Shown here in pieces: positions 7,064 through 12,291 of a DNA stretch of 12,291 nt (its first letter is position 1; each line of letters begins with the position of its first letter). Made by a program: the position numbers and the translations under genes. A model generated the notes under the pieces. The model did no database searches. It was not told the origin of the DNA and saw only the letters and a list, made by a program, of their open reading frames with translations. The stretch is taken from NCBI GenBank assembly GCA_030533315.1, contig JAUNJL010000070.1, positions 1-12,291 on the forward strand, in the 5' to 3' direction. The stretch is from Eubacteriales bacterium (GTDB taxonomy: Bacteria; Bacillota_A; Clostridia; Lachnospirales; Lachnospiraceae).

Positions 7064-7456
7064 TTAAAAATGGATGGTCTCCGGCTCATGGGTGAATGCT
7101 GAGATCACGGCGGTCGCCTCCTTGAAATAATACACCACCGTGTTGCCGTCATTTTCATCATACATTTTGCGCAGGCTGGGATAGGCATCCAGCATGGACT
7201 TCCTTGCCTCGGCCCTGTCGTCCTCCACAAGGGTTCCCGCCACCCTGATCCACTCTCCGTCCACCATGGCACAGATCTCCACCTTGGGATTCACAGCCAG
7301 CTGCTTCGCAAGAGATTTCACCTTGCCAGACTGGATGTAAAGTCTGTCCTCAAAAATATGGATCGTTCCAAAAGGCCGCACTCTCGGCTGATCCCCCTCC
7401 ACCGTTGCCAGATAATAGGTTCCTGCTTTTTTCAAAAAATCACATACTCTTTTCAT
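7064..7456 (-). CDS. PPOX-class flavin-binding protein (pyridoxamine 5'-phosphate oxidase family)
   Basis: The 130-residue protein is a split-barrel flavoprotein of the PPOX family: YYLATVEGDQPRVRPFG is the typical first barrel strands with the Arg that contacts FMN phosphate, followed by LYIQSGKVKSLAKQL and NPKVEICAM. Such small members bind FMN or F420-like cofactors and reduce or bind varied substrates; they are not usually true PdxH enzymes, so a B6 role should not be assumed despite the nearby B6 kinase. The frame stays open upstream to a TTG at 7528, but the ATG at 7454-7456 has AGGAGG at 7465-7470 eight bases ahead and begins at the family's usual position. It is separated from the DUF5131 gene by 179 bases without an obvious terminator. 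Confidence 0.85.
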   Translation of the reverse strand: MKRVCDFLKKAGTYYLATVEGDQPRVRPFGTIHIFEDRLYIQSGKVKSLAKQLAVNPKVEICAMVDGEWIRVAGTLVEDDRAEARKSMLDAYPSLRKMYDENDGNTVVYYFKEATAVISAFTHEPETIHF

Positions 7457-7731
7457 CGCCTGATCCTCCTGTAGTATTCTCATCTTTCGCTTTCCACTTT
7501 CCCATCTGCTTACTTCCTTTACGCCCAAAGCAATCGCCGTGATCCTTATCTATCCGACTTTTGCCCCTCACATGCCATCCGCCTGCACTGGATCATCCTC
7601 ATGCCCATAAAAGCCGTCCCAAAGGAAGACTCTGCGGACCGCAGGCATAAACGCCAAAGCAGACACATCCCTAAGCCTCATGGCGGCAGCACATTCTCAT
7701 TGGCAGAAAAGCCCCCTGCCCCGGCTAAGCC

Positions 7732-7747
7732 GATGCCACGTGGCATC
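7732..7747. repeat. 16-bp perfect palindrome
   Basis: GATGCCACGTGGCATC reads identically on both strands with no spacer. It lies in a gene-free stretch about 290 bases before the HEPN promoter. It could be a binding site for a dimeric regulator or a recombination or replication signal. Confidence 0.6.
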
Positions 7748-7876
7748 CGCCATCACCGACCGCCAGATTCCACTCTGATTTTACCACTTCATCCAGATAT
7801 CTACAATCCATAATATAACCGTTTCACTGCCCCTAAGGAAAATCCGATGCAAGAATGGCCGTGACAAAAAGCCCCA

Positions 7877-7899
7877 GTCCTTCAGGCGCCCTGAATGAC
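7877..7899. repeat. Inverted repeat, 9-bp arms with one mismatch
   Basis: GTC-c-TTCAGG, a CGC loop and CCTGAA-t-GAC form a hairpin. On the minus strand a TTTTT run follows eight bases later, so it may be a weak terminator; on the plus strand there is no T-run. Confidence 0.4.
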
Positions 7900-8040
7900 A
7901 GAAGAAATCACATTCCCCATTGCCGCACGCCAGCTTCACTGATTGCGCCTTCCGGCCTTTTCCATTCCCGGCACTTTTCCATGGAAAAAGCGGCAAAGCT
8001 TTGGAATATGTGCCCGCCGAGGCAAACGTAAATGTTGTAG

Positions 8041-8070
8041 TAGACACCAAGTAATCTATTCTGATATACT
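8041..8070 (+). promoter_or_regulatory. Putative promoter of the HEPN/zinc-ribbon gene
   Basis: TAGACA (8041-8046), an 18-base spacer and TATACT (8065-8070) preceded by TGA, an extended -10 element. It would give a leader of about 150 bases. Called by eye. Confidence 0.5.
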
Positions 8071-8133
8071 ATTTAAAATTTCATATGATCCATCTGGATT
8101 TTTAAGATAAAAAATATCCATAAGGGGCGTACG

Positions 8134-8169
8134 ATGTATGAATTGATTGAAACCAAGCCGCCATCATGA
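8134..8169 (+). CDS. Possible 11-residue leader ORF upstream of the HEPN gene
   Basis: An ATG preceded by AAGGGGCG (gap about five to six bases) opens a frame MYELIETKPPS ending in TGA at 8167-8169, 57 bases before the HEPN start. It could be a leader peptide, or the leftover beginning of a gene cut by insertion of the AT-rich segment. It is too short to judge by itself. Confidence 0.25.
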   Translation: MYELIETKPPS

Positions 8170-8226
8170 TAGCCTCAAAATACAGTGACCGTGAAAACAA
8201 TAGTCTTAGCTTTATGGAGGAATTTT

Positions 8227-9222
8227 ATGGGATTAACAATGCTTGAGAATGGATTGGATTTTGTGATTGATGCGATTTTTCATTTAAAACAAGCAGAACA
8301 AGATGACTGTAGAAACAAGGAGCAGGAGATAAAATATAGTTTGCTGCATTTATCATCGGGAATAGAGCTTATTTTAAAAAGCAGATTATTTAGGGAGCAT
8401 TGGACATATATTTTTTCTGATATGAATAAAGCAAATAAATCCAATTTAAAAAATGGTTCCTTTAGAAGCGTGGAAAGTGGTGTGCTCATTGAGAGATTAG
8501 AAAGATTATGTGATGTTCCGGTTGACAAAGAAAGCAAGAATGTTCTGGAAAATTTAAGACGTTTAAGAAATCAAATGGAGCATTTTACCATTAAAGATCA
8601 TTTTCCTGCCATCGAGTCATGCATCAATCATTCATTAGGAGCAATAAATAAATTTATCACTGAAAATTATAATGATTTTACCTCGCCAATTTCGATAAGC
8701 CTCAAAGATGATGACGAGACCTTCGGTCTTACAAAACAAGAGGAAATGCTCATTGAGGAATTAATTAAACGTACCGCCGAGCTCAAGGAGCACTATGAAG
8801 ACGCTTTGAAAATGGCTGCTGCAAAGGCACGTGATGAGACCTTGCTGGACGAATTAGTGGAATGTCCTTCGTGTAAGGAAAAATTTTTAAAGTGCAATTA
8901 TGATAACAATAAATGTCACTGTTTTTTCTGCGCATATGAAGAAGAGGGTGAAAAAGCAGCAAACGAATATCTTAGCGTAATACAAGGATTAGATAGTTAC
9001 GAAATCGTAAAAAGCGGCGGAGAATATCCCCTTTACAATTGTCCCGACTGTGGAAATGATTCCTTTGTTAATACCAATGGAAAATATCTATGCTTTTCTT
9101 GCGGGATTTGTTATGACGAAGATGAGATTGCATTTTGCAATGAATGTGGAGCTTTATACATAAAAGAAGAGGATGACTGGGAATTATGTCCTTCATGTAT
9201 CGAAAATAAAATGGCAGAATAG
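8227..9222 (+). CDS. HEPN-like domain protein with three C-terminal zinc ribbons
   Basis: I do not recognise a named family for this 331-residue protein. Residues 1 to about 150 are helical and end in RLRNQMEHF, whose Arg114-x4-His119 matches the R-x4-6-H active site of HEPN ribonucleases; SSGIELILKSRL at 43-54 fits an earlier HEPN helix. A charged coiled-coil-like linker (about 168-210) follows, then three Cys4-type zinc ribbons: C213/C216 with C232/C235, C272/C275 with C289/C292, and C304/C307 with C321/C324. A HEPN-zinc combination suggests RNA cleavage guided by nucleic-acid or protein binding, perhaps in phage defence, but that is inference. GGAGG at 8216-8220 six bases before the ATG fixes the start over an upstream GTG (8185). 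The gene is clearly AT-rich compared with its neighbours and stands alone, suggesting transfer. Confidence 0.75.
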   Translation: MGLTMLENGLDFVIDAIFHLKQAEQDDCRNKEQEIKYSLLHLSSGIELILKSRLFREHWTYIFSDMNKANKSNLKNGSFRSVESGVLIERLERLCDVPVDKESKNVLENLRRLRNQMEHFTIKDHFPAIESCINHSLGAINKFITENYNDFTSPISISLKDDDETFGLTKQEEMLIEELIKRTAELKEHYEDALKMAAAKARDETLLDELVECPSCKEKFLKCNYDNNKCHCFFCAYEEEGEKAANEYLSVIQGLDSYEIVKSGGEYPLYNCPDCGNDSFVNTNGKYLCFSCGICYDEDEIAFCNECGALYIKEEDDWELCPSCIENKMAE

Positions 9223-9254
9223 CTTTTGATGACAGTGGGGTTTTCAAGGTGGCT

Positions 9255-9299
9255 TACCTGCATTTGCCTATACCAGATCTACCCGGATATAGGCAGGTA
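9255..9299. repeat. Bulged inverted repeat downstream of the HEPN gene
   Basis: TACCTG (9255-9260) and CCTATA (9267-9272) pair with TATAGG-CAGGTA (9288-9299), leaving a six-base bulge and a 15-base loop. It lies 33 bases after the HEPN stop. The sequence after it (to about 9400) has no gene; it could be the end of an insertion element or mobile unit, though no transposase is present. Confidence 0.4.
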
Positions 9300-9406
9300 G
9301 GGCAGACTGTCAAGTTAATGCACATAGCCGAAAGGTTTTCACAGCAAAAGCCCCTCGACCTATGGAGATGTCAGGTTTTGTGTATAAGTTTTAAGAAAAA
9401 ATTTAT

Positions 9407-9424
9407 GGGGAGGAGAACCTCCCC
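9407..9424 (-). terminator. Terminator of the minus-strand ABM/CMD unit
   Basis: GGGGAGG-AGAA-CCTCCCC is a perfect 7-bp stem with a tetraloop. On the minus strand it is followed by ATAAATTTTTTC, giving a good intrinsic terminator. It lies about 120 bases after the stop of the broken CMD gene. The plus-strand tail is not T-rich. Confidence 0.7.
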
Positions 9425-9459
9425 TCATTCTTGCTGGGGTGTCAAACCCTTTTTTGATC

Positions 9460-9537
9460 TCAATTCAAGCCTCCGTATTGCGTATCGTCTGCCGACTCCA
9501 GCCACTTGTTGGTGCCGTCTTTCCAGGAGCCTGGATT
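9460..9537 (-). pseudogene. Unassigned coding remnant beyond the CMD pseudogene
   Basis: A minus-strand frame reads GSWKDGTNKWLES then ADDTQYGGLN and stops at TGA 9460-9462. The composition looks like a genuine protein C-terminus, in a different frame from the CMD remnant just upstream. I do not recognise it. It is probably the tail of a further deleted gene in this decayed cluster. Confidence 0.3.
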
Positions 9538-9546
9538 GCCAGATGG

Positions 9547-9778
9547 CTAAGCCAGCCGTTCAGGGCTGCACCGTACCCTGCGCTTTGCCCAGACATCACC
9601 TGCAGATACCCCTTCGTTCCAGACTTCCTTCGCCATCCCGAACACAGCCCACGCCTTCGATCAGCCGCAATAAAAGGCCACATGGGTGACGCTTGCTGCA
9701 ACCTCAGGTTTGGTGACACCGTTTTTCAGGTGCAATTGCTCCAATCTGATCTCTGACCGCCGTCAGCTTGATTGCCAT
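9547..9778 (-). pseudogene. Carboxymuconolactone decarboxylase family protein, truncated and interrupted
   Basis: The start is well preserved: GAGGAGA about eight bases before the ATG at 9776-9778, then MAIKLTAVRDQ, a typical CMD (YurZ/AhpD-like) N-terminus. The frame then jumps: the middle of the domain, about 40-50 residues including the usual active-site region, is missing, and the sequence resumes in another frame as LEQLHLKNGVTKPEVAASV, THVAFYCG, stop, SKAWAVFGMAKEVWNEG. The TGA at 9661-9663 stands where the family has Trp (GWPKAW). The reading ends at TAG 9547-9549. Both an internal deletion with frameshift and a nonsense change make it non-functional. It lies 18 bases after the ABM gene, as in intact ABM-CMD operons. 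Confidence 0.75.
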
Positions 9779-9796
9779 TTTCACTTTCTCCTCTTT

Positions 9797-10129
9797 TTAC
9801 TTTCTTATAAATGTTTCATCAACTGATGGCATACCTGCTTTATCCGGGATATAACGTTCTACCCTCATATGAAGATCGTATTTTTCCCTCAAAATCATAA
9901 TTTGTCCCATCAGCGGCAATGTGTGGTGAACATCAAGCGCCGCCTGATCTTCCCATTCATCAATCAAAAGAACCGTTTCCGGATCATCCGCCGGAAAGAA
10001 ATAATCGTAACGCATATTGCCGCTTTCAGCCCGTATTTTTTCAACGATACCGCTTTCCATCATCTCATCGGCAAACAGCCTTGCAGCGCCATTTTTTCCG
10101 GTATAGTAAATATGAATCATGATACTCAT
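9797..10129 (-). CDS. ABM-type (antibiotic biosynthesis) monooxygenase / putative quinol monooxygenase
   Basis: The 110-residue protein is a single dimeric alpha-beta-barrel (ABM) domain. Typical features are the start MIHIYYTGK, a helix with FADEMMESGIVEKIRAE, the strand YDYFFPADDPETVLLIDEWED, then ALDVHHTLPLMGQI with the conserved His pair, and YDLHMRVERY. Members act as cofactor-free monooxygenases of quinols or phenols, or merely bind small aromatics, in the cytoplasm. The ATG at 10127-10129 has AGGAGG at 10141-10146, with a somewhat long 11-base gap. It is the only intact gene in a block of broken redox genes; it was probably part of an ABM-CMD-reductase operon, so its present role is doubtful. 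No promoter was recognised upstream. Confidence 0.82.
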   Translation of the reverse strand: MSIMIHIYYTGKNGAARLFADEMMESGIVEKIRAESGNMRYDYFFPADDPETVLLIDEWEDQAALDVHHTLPLMGQIMILREKYDLHMRVERYIPDKAGMPSVDETFIRK

Positions 10130-10231
10130 AACAGCTTTTTCCTCCTAAAATACCACACTTTTCCTTGCCCTTTGAAATGGACTTCATGAACAATTCGGCA
10201 GGATGAAATGATCCTGTGCCGCAGTAAGCTT

Positions 10232-10465
10232 TCACCTGTACGCCTCCAATATAGCCTTCAATCCCTTGATTTCTGAAAGGTTATGGTTGGAAACACCCAG
10301 CATAGGAGCATTTTCTTTTCCCTCAAAGCACTTCGTCCGTTCCTCCGTCCAATGAGGTGCGCCTACAGGATCGTAAATCCAGTAAATGTCCCTCCTGTCG
10401 CTCCCAAGATTCTTATATTCCATATCAAGCATATCTGCAATCGAAGCTGCAGAATTCCCAGCCAC
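10232..10465 (-). pseudogene. Aldo/keto reductase fragment
   Basis: A 77-codon frame contains SIADMLDMEYKNLGSDRRDIYWIYDP followed by MLGVSNHNLSEIKGLKAILEA, which corresponds to the middle of an aldo/keto reductase barrel (the DIYWIH and GVSNHN strands). Intact enzymes exceed 280 residues, so both ends are lost; the segment between the two blocks is also shorter than usual. It ends at TGA 10232-10234. It is a relic with no expected activity, in the same orientation as the ABM gene. Confidence 0.7.
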
Positions 10466-10490
10466 ACACTGCGGTATCCCTCAGATTCAG

Positions 10491-10574
10491 ACCGTTTTCC
10501 TTTGCTCCCCTGACAAATTGCTCCGCCAACAAATTTGAAGAGCCCTTCTTATGAGAACTGCCCTGCGATATGAG
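10491..10574 (-). pseudogene. Flavodoxin-like NAD(P)H-dependent reductase fragment
   Basis: About 28 codons read GSSHKKGSSNLLAEQFVRGA then KENG, which fits the FMN phosphate loop and first helix of NADPH-dependent FMN reductase/flavodoxin-2 proteins (usually GSP-RKKG-NTxxLA). A TGA precedes it in frame and the similarity stops after KENG, where the sequence runs out of frame into the aldo/keto reductase remnant. A second short frame (about 10552-10656, minus, starting MSFLKEWKDSK) overlaps it and is not recognised. The remaining bases to 10779 are AT-rich and hold nothing I can identify. Confidence 0.55.
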
Positions 10575-10779
10575 TCAAAACGACCTGCCTTGCTTCCTGC
10601 GGAATTAAGGGTTTGCGGTGTTTGCTGTCTTTCCACTCTTTTAAAAAGCTCATTGTTTTTCAATACATATTCAGGCTTCCTTCAAGGTGCTGATTATAGC
10701 ATTGCATATATTCATGTAAATATCAATGAGTTTTTCTCGAATTTCCGCATTATATTATACGAATATTTTGCATGTTATT

Positions 10780-11040
10780 TCAGATTTCGACACGAGCACC
10801 GCCTGTGAGCTGCTACACGGCTTCCACAAAGGAACATTCCATGACCTTGACAAGATAATCAAGGGCGAAAACTCCACCGGAGCCCCTCGGCCACCAATAC
10901 CATTTGTCGTTGGAAAACTTCAAGCTGTCGTGTTCTCTGGTATGGTAAACATTCCCTGCAATACGCCTTAGGCTGCTCAGCTCATAGTGCTTGAGGTAGG
11001 TCAGCAAGTCAGCTGCACATAAGGCCTGTTTCTTCTCATT
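10780..11040 (-). pseudogene. DUF3991/Toprim conjugative-element protein, N-terminal fragment
   Basis: The frame reads AADLLTYLKHYELSSLRR, then HTREHDSLKFSNDKWYWW, then GSGGVFALDYLVKVMECSFVEAV, which matches the N-terminal zinc-finger-like module of DUF3991/Toprim proteins carried by integrative conjugative elements. A TAG at 10813-10815 interrupts it where Glu is expected; the same frame continues QLTGGARVE and ends at TGA 10780-10782. The Toprim part (several hundred residues) is missing, and no proper start with a ribosome-binding site is seen. It is probably a scar of an element that inserted and was lost. Confidence 0.6.
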
Positions 11041-11091
11041 TCAAGTATCAACTGTCACCTCCCCTTTCCTTTATTTAATTTAGCATGTGTA

Positions 11092-12243
11092 TCACCCCTC
11101 TCCTTTACGAAAAACCATATATATCCCCCAGTGCAAAATAACAGCCGCTGCGGCGTATAATATTAGCAAGATTCCAACTGCCCCTACTATTTTTCCAAAT
11201 ATTTCATAAATGTAGAACTCACATATTGCAAAATTCATTTGCACAAGCTGGTATGGCATAAGACCGTCAACTTTTTCTGCAAGACGAGAGCTCCCAAGCT
11301 TTATGACTGCTGGTGCAAAAAGAACTACAAAAGGCACAATTACTGACACAACCGTCGATTTTGTCTTCGCAGATACAAGCATGGCAAGTGAATCCACAAA
11401 TAAACATCCGATATATCCTCCCACTGCAATCAACAAATATTCTTGAAAAAAAGTAATATTATAAATGCTTTTCCACCCCTGACTGCTAATCTGAATCATA
11501 CATTCAGAGCCGTCAGCGCCTAATTCAAGTAGAACCGCAATAGAAAATACAACAAAGGTCAACCAATATACTACTGTTATCAAAAGAAATCCTGCTTTTA
11601 TTTTGGCTCTGCTCGCCTTTCCCCGTCCAAGGACAGAGGAAAAAAATATGGAGTTCGCCCCTGTCCGATATTCCTCAGAAAACATACCTGCCACTAAAAA
11701 TCCTATTATAAGCACGAGAAACATCTGAAGGTTTGACACCGTATAAAACATCTGTGTCCATCCTTTGTTATATTCATAATCAAGCGGCGTCTTCATTTTT
11801 TCATATTGTGTTATCAGAAACTCTTTTTCTTGTTCTGTATACCAATTTCCCTGTTCTCTAAGCCACTCCTTAAGGCTGCTTACCCTCTTGCCATAAAAAT
11901 CTGCCGCATCCACCACCGATAATGTATCTGCAATTGCAGAATCCGTACTATTAAGCCCTCCAAACGCCCTGGTGAGCAACGTCCGAATCCCTCTGTTCCC
12001 CTGAGTCCATCCCTGCGAAATTACATCCTCTATTTTTTCAACGGTCAGCGGGCCATACCATTCATTTTCTGCTTCACGAAGCTTTTTCGCCGCCGCCTTT
12101 CCTGTCAGTTCCGTATGATCCTGGTTTATCCATACCAAATAGTTTGCATTGCTAACGGAATAACCAACAAATATCAACAGCAATAGCAATGCAATTTTAC
12201 TGCTCATCTTTACAAATATTTTTTTCAATTCAAAATGCACCAT
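11092..12243 (-). CDS. ABC-2 type transporter permease
   Basis: The 383-residue protein has one N-terminal membrane segment (about 13-32), a large external domain of some 140 residues rich in charged and aromatic residues, and five more segments between about 170 and 375, including LQMFLVLIIGFLVAGMFSEEYRTGANS, where the EExxTG motif after the second helix is typical of ABC-2 permeases. It would form the membrane channel of an exporter, or act in stress or antimicrobial resistance. Upstream in-frame ATGs exist at 12280-12282 and 12250-12252; the ATG at 12241-12243 (MVHFELKKIF) is chosen because it fits family N-termini and has an AAGGGGG run about ten bases ahead. It overlaps the end of the ATPase gene by 14 bases, so the two are translationally coupled. 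Confidence 0.88.
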   Translation of the reverse strand: MVHFELKKIFVKMSSKIALLLLLIFVGYSVSNANYLVWINQDHTELTGKAAAKKLREAENEWYGPLTVEKIEDVISQGWTQGNRGIRTLLTRAFGGLNSTDSAIADTLSVVDAADFYGKRVSSLKEWLREQGNWYTEQEKEFLITQYEKMKTPLDYEYNKGWTQMFYTVSNLQMFLVLIIGFLVAGMFSEEYRTGANSIFFSSVLGRGKASRAKIKAGFLLITVVYWLTFVVFSIAVLLELGADGSECMIQISSQGWKSIYNITFFQEYLLIAVGGYIGCLFVDSLAMLVSAKTKSTVVSVIVPFVVLFAPAVIKLGSSRLAEKVDGLMPYQLVQMNFAICEFYIYEIFGKIVGAVGILLILYAAAAVILHWGIYMVFRKGEG

Positions 12244-12291
12244 CTCCGGCATTCCCCCTTCCAAAATGATACAGGAAAACATCCTCTAACG
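12230..12291 (-). CDS. ABC transporter ATP-binding protein, C-terminal end (partial)
   Basis: Only the last 19 codons lie in the window: LEDVFLYHFGRGNAGDGAF then TGA at 12230-12232. LEDVFLYHFG is the usual C-terminal stretch of ABC-2-type ATPases after the nucleotide-binding domain. It continues past the right edge. It overlaps the permease start, giving the normal ATPase-permease order. Confidence 0.75.
   Translation of the reverse strand, partial: LEDVFLYHFGRGNAGDGAF

Larger units (their letters stand above)
7457..8040. other. Intergenic stretch without a convincing gene
   Basis: Open frames here (for example 7781-8050 minus, 89 codons, and 7601-7813 plus, 70 codons) lack ribosome-binding sites and recognisable motifs. 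What the stretch does hold is two inverted repeats (7732-7747 and 7877-7899). The base composition changes near 8035 from GC-rich to AT-rich, marking the edge of the HEPN island. The minus-strand part around 7800-7930 may be one copy of an interspersed intergenic repeat, but that needs a genome-wide search. Confidence 0.4.

Noticed and set aside
7457..7528. N-terminal extension of the PPOX protein reading VKEVSRWESGKRK, like the end of an XRE helix-turn-helix
   Set aside because: The ATG at 7456 has a strong AGGAGG and fits the family start; the extension opens with TTG and no ribosome-binding site.
7781..8050. 89-codon minus-strand frame
   Set aside because: No ribosome-binding site, no recognisable motif, crosses the composition boundary and the HEPN promoter. 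It may be part of a dispersed repeat but not a gene.
8185..8226. Upstream GTG start for the HEPN protein
   Set aside because: No ribosome-binding site precedes it, whereas GGAGG sits six bases before the ATG at 8227.
9434..9456. GGGT-ACCC hairpin with a T6 run on the plus strand as the HEPN terminator
   Set aside because: The stem is only four pairs and lies over 200 bases after the stop codon; too weak to call.
1..12291. CRISPR arrays, tRNA or rRNA genes, intact transposases
   Set aside because: No regularly spaced repeats, cloverleaf-like sequences, rRNA stretches or transposase motifs were seen on reading both strands.

Overview
The window looks like a chromosomal stretch from a Gram-positive gut Clostridia member, most likely Lachnospiraceae. 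The basis is strong AGGAGG ribosome-binding sites in front of most genes, a moderately GC-rich background, and family-level resemblance of the proteins (DUF2871, paired short chromate transporters, macro domain fused to a helical C-terminal domain, DUF5131). Genus cannot be fixed from the sequence alone.

Layout, left to right. (1) 1-1886, minus strand: a two-gene chromate-transporter-family pair overlapping by ATGA, then a small four-helix DUF2871 membrane protein with its own promoter. (2) 2095-3220, plus strand: a secreted GH18 chitinase-like glycosidase, divergent from the chromate pair and with a good sigma-A-type promoter. (3) 3296-3344: a long hairpin acting as a terminator between convergent units. 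(4) 3358-6884, minus strand: a compact four-gene unit in the order DUF5131 (radical-SAM-like Cys cluster), macro-domain protein with helical C-terminus, VWA protein, pyridoxal/pyridoxamine kinase. A 15-bp-arm inverted repeat lies between macro and VWA genes and contains the VWA gene's Shine-Dalgarno. (5) 7064-7456, minus: a PPOX-type flavin protein.

(6) 7457-8226 carries no convincing gene but has a 16-bp perfect palindrome and a second inverted repeat. (7) 8041-9222, plus strand: a visibly AT-rich island with one gene, a 331-residue protein pairing an N-terminal HEPN-like helical domain (R-x4-H motif) with three C-terminal zinc ribbons. This is the best candidate for an undescribed, possibly defensive, nuclease.

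(8) 9223-11040 is a gene graveyard on the minus strand: a truncated carboxymuconolactone decarboxylase gene with an in-frame TGA, an intact ABM-type monooxygenase, fragments of an aldo/keto reductase and a flavodoxin-like reductase, and a broken piece of a DUF3991/Toprim protein typical of conjugative elements. (9) 11092-12291, minus: an ABC-2 permease preceded by the last codons of its ATPase, which runs off the right edge. The DUF3991 fragment sits directly downstream of the permease, where a further transporter gene could have been lost.

The two regions most worth attention are the DUF5131-macro-VWA unit, which combines a putative radical-SAM enzyme, an ADP-ribose-recognising module and a metal-dependent adhesion-type domain, and the HEPN/zinc-ribbon gene in foreign-looking DNA. 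Neither can be assigned a function from sequence alone.
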